Source of the DNA: Desulfobulbaceae bacterium
Lineage (GTDB): Bacteria > Desulfobacterota > Desulfobulbia > Desulfobulbales > Desulfobulbaceae
DNA length: 12,424 nt
Assembly (NCBI GenBank): GCA_026990725.1
Contig: JALXCX010000370.1
Location: 1-12,424 of the forward strand
Direction of reading: 5' to 3'
The position numbers and the translations under genes are program-made. The notes under the pieces are model-generated. The model was given only the letters and a program-made list of their open reading frames with translations, did not search any database and was not told the DNA's origin. Shown piece after piece: positions 1 to 5,772 of this stretch; within the stretch, counting starts at the first letter, position 1; every line of letters begins with the position of its first letter.

Positions 1-960
1 GAACGGGCAGCCATTACCATGGCCAGCGGCCCGGCGGCAACGGCCAGTTTCGGCTGTACTGCCGGAGCACCGACAGCGTTGATTGTTGATGTAGGCGGCA
101 CCACGACCGACGTTTGCATGATCCGGGAAGGCCGGCCTGTTCTCAGCCCGGAAGGCTGCCTCATAGGCAGGTGGCAAACCCATGTGGAAGCCATCGACAT
201 GTTTACAGCAGGCGGAGGCGGAGACTCCCATGTGCTCTGTTCACCGGACAAACAGCTCACCCTGCAGACGACCAGGGTCCAGCCCCTGGCAATGACGCCG
301 AAACTGCCAGACCCCGCCCAGTGGCTTGGCTTGGGACTACGTAATTCTCTGGTCTTACCGGTTACCGATCTCGACGAGACAATTATAGCCGGAGATGAAA
401 TCCTGACCCGGTTGCAGCAGAGTCCGGCAAGTCCGAAAGTTTTGGCAGAGGAGACTTCGTTGTCAGGCGTGGTTCTTGAAAAACGACTTGAACATCTGGT
501 TTATCTGCAGCAGATACAGTTGGCCGGATTCACCCCGACAGATGCCCTGCATGTCCTTGGGCAACTGGATATAGGCGATACTCAACAGGCCCGTGCCGGA
601 GCAGAGATTTTATCCTCAGCGCTGGGTCTTGATGTGACAACTTTTTGCAGGCAGGTTATAAGAGAGACAGAAAAAGTCATTGAAACGATCATTCTGGATT
701 ATCTTGGTCGAAAAATCTGGCCGGATAATCAGGGAACACCTTTTCTGAATCGTCGGGATAATGAGCTTTTTTCCTTAAACTTTTCTCTAAAAATACCAAT
801 CATAGGCATCGGTGCTGCGGCCCGTTCTTTCCTGCCAGGTGTTGCCAAAAGCCTGCAGACAACGGTCAAATTCCCTGATCATTACGAGGTGGGAAACGCC
901 ATCGGCGCAGCCCTTATCGGTCTGGAAAATGGTATGAAAAATTACGACGGTGAAACATGA
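1..960 (+). CDS. Hydantoinase/oxoprolinase family protein (HyuA-like), C-terminal part, 5' end outside window
   Basis: The frame is open at base 1, so the first ATG at 19 is probably internal; 319 residues are visible. Members of this family are ATP-dependent enzymes that open cyclic amides such as hydantoins or 5-oxoproline. They have an actin-like (ASKHA) nucleotide-binding fold. Seen here: an SGPAAT motif at visible residues 9-14, the phosphate-binding motif DVGGTTTD at 30-37, a glycine-rich GGGGDS at 71-76, and a C-terminal IGIGAAARSFLPG stretch from about 268 followed by VGNAIGAA. That order is typical of the Hydantoinase_A domain and its end. Full-length relatives are roughly twice as long, so about half is missing. 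The stop codon overlaps the next start (ATGA). The exact substrate cannot be told from this fragment. Family assignment is firm; activity is inference. Confidence 0.85.
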   Translation, partial: ERAAITMASGPAATASFGCTAGAPTALIVDVGGTTTDVCMIREGRPVLSPEGCLIGRWQTHVEAIDMFTAGGGGDSHVLCSPDKQLTLQTTRVQPLAMTPKLPDPAQWLGLGLRNSLVLPVTDLDETIIAGDEILTRLQQSPASPKVLAEETSLSGVVLEKRLEHLVYLQQIQLAGFTPTDALHVLGQLDIGDTQQARAGAEILSSALGLDVTTFCRQVIRETEKVIETIILDYLGRKIWPDNQGTPFLNRRDNELFSLNFSLKIPIIGIGAAARSFLPGVAKSLQTTVKFPDHYEVGNAIGAALIGLENGMKNYDGET

Positions 961-1475
961 GAATAAATAAAAAAAACCTCACAAAGCAAGGAATCATCCT
1001 GGTGGCCATGGTGCTTTCCCTCGTCTTTGGGGGGCAGCTTTTCGGACGCTCCGGCGGCAGCCATAAATGGAGTAAAACCACACCGGAAATCAATCTTGGT
1101 CATATCTTTCAAGGAGCCATCAACTCCCGGGGCAGACCCACAGGATTTCACTCCCGTCCGGATGGAAAAGACCCTCGAACGGCGCGTCTTATAAAAATCA
1201 AAGGCCGCCCCAACCGCAGTGGTGTATACACAGCGGAAATCGAAGTTTACGATTCCCGTGCCAAGAAATGGAAGAAAAAATTCTCCACACTGTTCCCTGA
1301 TTCCATGAGTCAAAAACAGGTTGTAAAGACCATACTTTATGCATGGAAACATCGAAAGACCGGCAACAAAACAAAATGGGAAGGCCCCTCGGGCAAAGGA
1401 TTTCCCATTCAGGGATATTTAAACAGACGAGGCAATATTAATACTGCCTATCCAGTGTACATCAAGAACCGCTAA
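957..1475 (+). CDS. Stand-alone bacterial EndoU-type ribonuclease with N-terminal hydrophobic segment
   Basis: This 172-residue, strongly basic protein has a basic N-terminus followed by a hydrophobic stretch at about residues 12-29. That stretch is a signal peptide or signal anchor, because no convincing cleavage site follows. Residues 47-168 resemble the bacterial EndoU nuclease domain: GHIFQG with H49, GFHSR with H65 (the usual paired histidines, 16 apart), a GVYTAEIEV strand at 89-97, an FPDSMS-QQVV-like helix start near 113, and the C-terminal hallmark NTAYPVY at 162-168. Known EndoU toxins cleave RNA and usually sit at the C-terminus of long CDI or other polymorphic toxin proteins; here the domain is almost the whole protein. 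The start overlaps the upstream stop by four bases and has only a weak ribosome site, suggesting translational coupling. The next gene is a candidate immunity protein. Domain call is by motif recognition; toxicity is inference. Confidence 0.8.
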   Translation: MRINKKNLTKQGIILVAMVLSLVFGGQLFGRSGGSHKWSKTTPEINLGHIFQGAINSRGRPTGFHSRPDGKDPRTARLIKIKGRPNRSGVYTAEIEVYDSRAKKWKKKFSTLFPDSMSQKQVVKTILYAWKHRKTGNKTKWEGPSGKGFPIQGYLNRRGNINTAYPVYIKNR

Positions 1476-1522
1476 CAACCGACCCGGCCTCCTCTGCCCC
1501 CTTAATTATTACAGGATATACC

Positions 1523-1873
1523 ATGACCGCTGACATTCGTTTTTACCGAGACCAGGAACAGCAACCACGTATTCAAACCAGCCCGGACCATATTCCCCTG
1601 GCTGATTACCTTGCCAGTGATCTTCAGGAAGCTGAGACCTCCGGAGAAATTCTGAAGAGACTGAAGAAAAAAAATTATGGCGGTGAAAAGGAAATAAATG
1701 GCAACAGTTATACTGTGATACTTGAGCCGGAGCTTATAACTCTGGAAAACATGTTTGATGAAGAGATGAGCCCATACCAGATACCAGTAGAGAACTTTGT
1801 GAAAACAATCTCAAGCTGGATCGATTTTCTCGAAAACCCGGGAATCCTTTCCCTTGTACAAAATATCAGGTAA
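1523..1873 (+). CDS. Small acidic protein, candidate immunity protein for the upstream EndoU nuclease
   Basis: This 116-residue protein has no signal peptide or membrane segment, so it should be cytoplasmic. It is acidic (20 Asp/Glu against 11 Lys/Arg), in contrast to the very basic EndoU protein encoded 47 bases upstream. A lysine-rich patch (LKRLKKK) lies near residue 45. The second half, with SYTVILEPE, an acidic FDEEMS turn and a terminal ENFVKTISSWIDFLE helix, faintly recalls the layout of YacL/UPF0231-type small proteins. I cannot claim homology from that. An AGGA ribosome site lies just before the ATG. Toxin followed directly by a small acidic gene is the standard arrangement of nuclease-immunity pairs, and that position is the main reason for the call. 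If the pairing is wrong it is simply a hypothetical protein. Confidence 0.6.
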   Translation: MTADIRFYRDQEQQPRIQTSPDHIPLADYLASDLQEAETSGEILKRLKKKNYGGEKEINGNSYTVILEPELITLENMFDEEMSPYQIPVENFVKTISSWIDFLENPGILSLVQNIR

Positions 1874-1965
1874 AGTGTAAGGTCAGGTACTCGTATAGAC
1901 AACCTCTGCAATGCAGCTCTTTGCTCAAGTTATCCTGACACCTAATTATTCACGAAAAGGAAACT

Positions 1966-2769
1966 ATGAAAAACTTTCTACCCAACCCCTTTTTCTCGGC
2001 AACAAAGAAAACCAACACTAATGCCCAAAAAACAGAGAATGCTCCTCAAAATTCTGCCCGTTATCCACCATACCTGTGCTTAAGGGGCGTACAGAGCATT
2101 TTTTTCATGCTTCTGTTGACGGGATGCTTACTCGCTCCGGCCAGTACTTCTCTGGCAGCCCCGGGTGAGGCCAGCATTGGCATCAAGGGCGGAACGTTGG
2201 GTGTTGGTGTTGAAGCCGGCTTGAACATGTCAGAATATTTTGCTGTCCGTGGTGGGGTCAACTACCTTACCTTTGATTTCGACACCACTATCAAGAGTAT
2301 TGACTATAATTTTGAACCCACTTTTTTTAACGCTGATCTGCTGCTTGATTTTCACCCTTTTGCCAATGCATTTCGTCTTACCGGCGGCCTGTATCTTAAC
2401 AACAACGAGGTGGATGTTGACGGCGTTTACCGGCATGACCTTCTTCCCCCAGAGTATCAACAATACAGTTATATTACTGATCAGGCACACGTAAAGGGCA
2501 CAGTGAGCTATAATTCATTGGCACCTTATCTGGGCATAGGCTGGAGCTCAAATCAGAACGGACCGGGCTGGGGATTTAACCTTGACCTGGGAGTTTTATT
2601 CCAGGGGAAACCGGAAGTTTCAGAACTGCACCTTGAAGATCCCTGGGGTGTGGGGCAGAGAAGTGAACTGCAATCCTGGCTGGCAGATAAACGTCAGGAC
2701 ATCGTGGATGAGCTGGATAAGTATGAATACTATCCGGTAGCATCGATCACGGTTAAATATTCATTTTAA
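1966..2769 (+). CDS. Outer-membrane beta-barrel protein
   Basis: This 267-residue protein begins at an ATG with a good ribosome site (AAAGGA, about five bases upstream). About 45 polar residues precede a hydrophobic core (FFMLLLTGCLLAPA) and an SLAAPG-type cleavage region near residue 66. The mature part is made of alternating amphipathic strands rich in Gly, Tyr and Phe: an IGIKGGTLGVGVEAGLN opening, a YFAVRGGVNY strand, a LLLDFHPF strand, FRLTGGLYLNNN, LAPYLGIGW, and a final strand ending in Phe, the usual barrel-assembly signal. This fits an eight-stranded-type barrel of the family seen in many proteobacterial outer-membrane proteins of unknown role. An in-frame ATG at 2107 would give a shorter leader but lacks a good ribosome site. 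LTGC could pass for a lipobox, but the LAA site fits better. The gene is followed by an intrinsic terminator. Confidence 0.75.
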   Translation: MKNFLPNPFFSATKKTNTNAQKTENAPQNSARYPPYLCLRGVQSIFFMLLLTGCLLAPASTSLAAPGEASIGIKGGTLGVGVEAGLNMSEYFAVRGGVNYLTFDFDTTIKSIDYNFEPTFFNADLLLDFHPFANAFRLTGGLYLNNNEVDVDGVYRHDLLPPEYQQYSYITDQAHVKGTVSYNSLAPYLGIGWSSNQNGPGWGFNLDLGVLFQGKPEVSELHLEDPWGVGQRSELQSWLADKRQDIVDELDKYEYYPVASITVKYSF

Positions 2770-2797
2770 ATTCTTTCCTCAGTTGACAAACTACTTG

Positions 2798-2833
2798 AGT
2801 CCGGGGCGGAGTATTTCTGCACCGGACTTTTTT
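2798..2833 (+). terminator. Rho-independent terminator after the beta-barrel gene
   Basis: AGTCCGG at 2798-2804 pairs with CCGGACT at 2822-2828. The inner GCGGA and TCTGC (2806-2810 with 2816-2820, one G-U pair) extend the stem around a five-base loop, with one G/A mismatch between the two helices. Six T residues follow at 2828-2833. It lies 29 bases after the stop codon and should end transcription of the upstream + strand genes. Confidence 0.85.
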
Positions 2834-3025
2834 CTTTATCGGCAACTAAAAACTCTTCTATCCCAATAACTTGCGCTTGGTTAGCCCGATAACGCAAAAA
2901 ACATCCGCCACCTGCTCTCCCGTCGAGCCCCCCAAGGACTCTCTCCAAAGACAGCTCATTTTTATTTACTTTTTACTACTCCGTGGCTACTATAAAGAAT
3001 AATTATTAATAAATAGTAACAAGCA
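2834..3025 (+). promoter_or_regulatory. Intergenic region with probable promoter for the ccdA-type gene
   Basis: No gene is supported in these 192 bases. The downstream half is AT-rich and holds TATAAA at 2991-2996, a five-of-six match to a sigma-70 -10 box, about 30 bases before the start codon at 3026. The best -35 candidate, TTTACT at 2965-2970, has a 20-base spacer, which is long. Because a terminator precedes it, a promoter is expected here, but the boxes themselves are only weakly supported. Confidence 0.35.
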
Positions 3026-3724
3026 ATGGAACATTTTCTCAACCAACTGGAGACATATCTCCAGACATCATTACTACTCTCTTTTGTGGCTGCGTATGTC
3101 GGCGGCCTGCTGGCCAGCCTCACGCCCTGTGTCTACCCTATGATTCCCATAACAGCGGGCGTCATCGGCAACGCCAATGTCGGCGGCTCAAAAATGAGGG
3201 GTCTGTTTCTCTCGCTCTGCTATGTCAGCGGTATGGCCCTCACCTATGCCGGACTCGGCGTTTTTGCGGCAGCCACTGGTCGTTTCTTCGGCACGGTCAA
3301 CACCAGCCCATGGACCTTTCTGATCATTGGCAATATAATCCTGCTCCTGGGTATTGCCATGCTTGATGCCTTTCAACTGCCGACCATTTCTCCAAAATTT
3401 TCCGCAAAAATCAAAGGCGCTCCAGGTGCTTTTCTGGTCGGCCTTTTAACAGGATTCGTGGCCGGTCCATGTACGGCTCCGGTGCTTGGCATGCTGCTTG
3501 CCTACGTAGCATCAACGCATAATACAGTGCTTGGCGGGCTGCTATTGTTTGTTTTTGCCTTTGGCATGGGGACCATTTTAGTGGCCGTTGGGACTTTTTC
3601 CGGACTCATGACATCCATTCCCCGATCCGGCAACTGGATGGTTATGGTTAAAAAAACCATGGGCATCCTTATGATAATCCTGGCTGAATATTTTTTAATT
3701 CAGGCCGGAATGAAATTTATTTAA
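3026..3724 (+). CDS. ccdA: CcdA/DsbD-type cytochrome c biogenesis transmembrane protein
   Basis: This is a 232-residue inner-membrane protein with about six hydrophobic helices and almost no soluble part, the size usual for CcdA-type stand-alone versions of the DsbD membrane domain. Such proteins take electrons from cytoplasmic thioredoxin and pass them across the membrane to periplasmic thiol proteins. Seen here: the first-helix motif TPCVYPMIPITAG with C35, and the pseudo-symmetric GPCTAP with C149 in the fourth helix. These two cysteines form the redox pair in the family. A third cysteine, C65, is in the second helix. The ribosome site is weak. An exported thioredoxin-like protein follows 82 bases later on the same strand and is the likely acceptor. 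Whether the targets are cytochrome c apoproteins or other disulfide proteins cannot be decided here. Confidence 0.9.
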   Translation: MEHFLNQLETYLQTSLLLSFVAAYVGGLLASLTPCVYPMIPITAGVIGNANVGGSKMRGLFLSLCYVSGMALTYAGLGVFAAATGRFFGTVNTSPWTFLIIGNIILLLGIAMLDAFQLPTISPKFSAKIKGAPGAFLVGLLTGFVAGPCTAPVLGMLLAYVASTHNTVLGGLLLFVFAFGMGTILVAVGTFSGLMTSIPRSGNWMVMVKKTMGILMIILAEYFLIQAGMKFI

Positions 3725-3735
3725 TACACTTTTTT

Positions 3736-3777
3736 GTAACTGTTTAGCTGCACCCCATCTGACCGGTTACACTTTTT
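3736..3777 (+). terminator. Weak hairpin with T-run between ccdA and the thioredoxin gene
   Basis: GTAACTG at 3736-3742 can pair with CGGTTAC at 3764-3770 (one G-U pair) around a 21-base loop; a seven-base T-run follows at 3773-3779. The stem is short and the loop large, so this may be a partial terminator or processing site that lowers expression of the second gene, or chance. Confidence 0.3.
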
Positions 3778-3806
3778 TTGACTACTTTTTTAGGAGAACA
3801 CCTCAA

Positions 3807-4298
3807 ATGATTGCAATACACCGCACCCTTCTCTGTTTCGTTCTGCTCCTGCTGCTCCCGGTTACAGCCCTGGCCATTAACCAGGGAGACCCTCTCATCC
3901 CTTTTGCGGCACAGGACATGGATGGTAACAACATCGACATCTCGACTGTTATTGGTAAAAAACCTATTATGCTCGTTTTCTGGGCATCATGGTGCCCCAA
4001 CTGTAAAAGCGAAGTCCCCAAAATAAAAAAACTTGTCGATAAATACGGCACAAAGGGAATGACCTTTATCGGTATTAACGTCGCTCACAACGATTCAGAA
4101 GCCAGAGCCCGCCGATTTATGGATAAATCCGGCATGACCTATCCGGTAATTTTTGATAAAGAAGGTAATATTTCCCGCAAATACGCTGTTCAGGGGGTGC
4201 CGACTGTCGTGGTTGCTGACAAAAAAGGAACGGTTGTCTTCAAAAATTACGGCGTTCCGGCTATTACCGATGATGATTTCCACCACCTTAATCAGTGA
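3807..4298 (+). CDS. Periplasmic TlpA/ResA-type thiol-disulfide oxidoreductase
   Basis: This 163-residue protein has a Sec signal peptide (residues 1-23, core FVLLLLLPVTA, probable cleavage after ALA). The mature part is a thioredoxin fold of the AhpC/TSA-Redoxin type: FWASWCPNC with active-site cysteines C63 and C66, and the cis-proline loop GVPT with P132. Relatives reduce periplasmic disulfides, for example in cytochrome c maturation. The usual TlpA active site is WCxPC-like with Pro before the second Cys; here that residue is Asn (CPNC), which should shift the redox potential. AGGAG at 3792-3796 is a good ribosome site ten bases before the ATG. It sits directly after a CcdA-type protein, which would keep it reduced. 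Its last 11 bases overlap the end of the TolC-type gene on the other strand. Confidence 0.88.
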   Translation: MIAIHRTLLCFVLLLLLPVTALAINQGDPLIPFAAQDMDGNNIDISTVIGKKPIMLVFWASWCPNCKSEVPKIKKLVDKYGTKGMTFIGINVAHNDSEARARRFMDKSGMTYPVIFDKEGNISRKYAVQGVPTVVVADKKGTVVFKNYGVPAITDDDFHHLNQ

Positions 4299-5700
4299 CC
4301 TCCGGTTCCTTGCCTGAAACTGCGGCAGTAAACAGGGCAAGATTTTGTCCTGTTGCCGCAAGCAGGCGCTGCCTGGCCAGATGATAGCTGACAACAGCCT
4401 GGGCCAGACGGCTGTAGGTGGTTGTCAAATCCCGCTGGGCCTCATTCAACCGCACAAGAGATGAGGCACCGGCCTCGTACTCGCTCTGGGCCAGTTTACG
4501 GTTTTCCCTGACAAGCGTCACACTTTCCCGCTGCAGGCGAACCTGCTCTCTTGCAGCGGCAAGAAGGGCAATATACTGACGAACTTCGGACACCACCGTA
4601 TGACGAAGATCTGCCATATTATAAGCAGCCTCCCGCTTTTTCTGCTTTGCCTCGAACAGTTTTGCCTTGTCAGAACCTCCTGAAAAAAGATTCCATGACG
4701 CATTTAAGGCAATGTAATTGCCAAAATCCTCATCATCCAGACTGTATCCGTCCTGAGAGGCACCATTGAGCGCACCGGCCAGCTGCACTTTGGGCCAGAA
4801 AGGCGCTTTTGCCTTGCCTGTGGCAGCATCAGCCTCCTGAACCTGCAGGGACAATCTCCTCAGATCAGGACGTGCGGCCAGAGCATCGGCAATCAACTTC
4901 TCTGTATCCTCTGGAGTCTGATCAACAGCCTGGTCAGTATCAAGTTCTGCTAGACGCAAACTCTTGGGAAAAACCGCATCTGCCACACCAAGAAGTGCGG
5001 CCAGGCCATATTTTGCCGCTTCAAACTGCCGGCTGCCAAGCATCAGACTGGTCAGGGCCGAGTTAAGCTGTACTTTGAAATTTAAAACATCTCCCCACGC
5101 TCCGGTTCCTGCTTCAAAACGACTTTGTGCGTCAGAAACCTGTTTTTCATAAAAGATTTTATCCGCTTGGGCGATTTTTACCTTGGTTTCTATGAGCTGG
5201 GCGTTGAGAAAGGCCTCGGCCACAGCCGAAACAAGACGCCGCTGACTATCAAGCCGGGCCGTGGCAAAAGATTTTTCGGCAAACTCCATCTGGTCCTGTA
5301 AAAACGACCTGTAAAATCCGTCAAACAACACCCAGCTCCCCTGTAGGCTTGCCATGCTGCTTTCGACATGCCGATCCACAGACGACCCGGTCATGGCGCT
5401 GAGTTGACGAGCAGAGTCATAGACAGTATCGGAACGCCGGGTTCGCATGCCCTGTCCACTCAGATCAATGCTTGGCCACCAGGTACCTGTTGCCTGTGCC
5501 ACCCGTGCCCTGGCCTGTTCAAATCGCATTCTGGCAGCGGCAATTCCTGGATTTTTCTCAAGAGCGAGCCGCTGGGCCGTTTGGAGATCAAGCACCGTTA
5601 TACCGGAAAAATCCGGACCAGACGCTGGAATCTTTTCAGCGCACCAGGCGGAGTTGATTAAAAAACTACTCACTATCAAGGTAAAGAGCACCTGCCTCAT
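4288..5700 (-). CDS. TolC-family outer-membrane efflux channel protein
   Basis: This 470-residue protein is the outer-membrane duct of a tripartite efflux system. The start at 5700 is chosen because GGAGGAACAAA lies immediately before it and the protein then opens with a normal signal peptide (MRQVLFTLIVSSFLINSAWC-AEK). The longer frame up to 5754 has no ribosome site and adds 18 polar residues. The mature part shows two homologous halves of long alpha-helices rich in Ala, Gln, Glu and Arg. Features typical of the family are LALEKNPGIAAARMRFEQARA near the N-terminus, the AEAFLNAQL helix, RFEAGTGAWGDVLNFK in the first half and its repeat YEAGASSLVRLNEAQRDL in the second. It is the last gene of the efflux operon, 72 bases after the permease. 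No terminator is visible downstream. Confidence 0.92.
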   Translation of the reverse strand: MRQVLFTLIVSSFLINSAWCAEKIPASGPDFSGITVLDLQTAQRLALEKNPGIAAARMRFEQARARVAQATGTWWPSIDLSGQGMRTRRSDTVYDSARQLSAMTGSSVDRHVESSMASLQGSWVLFDGFYRSFLQDQMEFAEKSFATARLDSQRRLVSAVAEAFLNAQLIETKVKIAQADKIFYEKQVSDAQSRFEAGTGAWGDVLNFKVQLNSALTSLMLGSRQFEAAKYGLAALLGVADAVFPKSLRLAELDTDQAVDQTPEDTEKLIADALAARPDLRRLSLQVQEADAATGKAKAPFWPKVQLAGALNGASQDGYSLDDEDFGNYIALNASWNLFSGGSDKAKLFEAKQKKREAAYNMADLRHTVVSEVRQYIALLAAAREQVRLQRESVTLVRENRKLAQSEYEAGASSLVRLNEAQRDLTTTYSRLAQAVVSYHLARQRLLAATGQNLALFTAAVSGKEPEVTD

Positions 5701-5772
5701 TTTGTTCCTCCAGATCTTTGGTATCAAACAATGTCCTGCATTCTTATAGTTCATTTTTTATGCTCAACTCCA

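Noticed and set aside
942..1352. 136-codon open frame on the minus strand opposite the EndoU gene
   Set aside because: It lies entirely over the EndoU coding frame, has no family features and no ribosome site; it is a shadow of the real gene.
1874..1965. Possible promoter (TTGCTC ... AATTAT) before the beta-barrel gene
   Set aside because: The -35 matches only three of six and the implied start site falls on the ribosome site; too weak to annotate.
2119..2135. Lipobox (LTGC) making the beta-barrel protein a lipoprotein
   Set aside because: The cysteine sits inside the hydrophobic core and a better signal-peptidase I site (SLAAPG) follows; the mature part is a barrel.
2766..2948. 60-codon minus-strand frame after the beta-barrel gene
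   Set aside because: It runs through the terminator hairpin, has no ribosome site and no recognisable motif; chance frame in an intergenic region.
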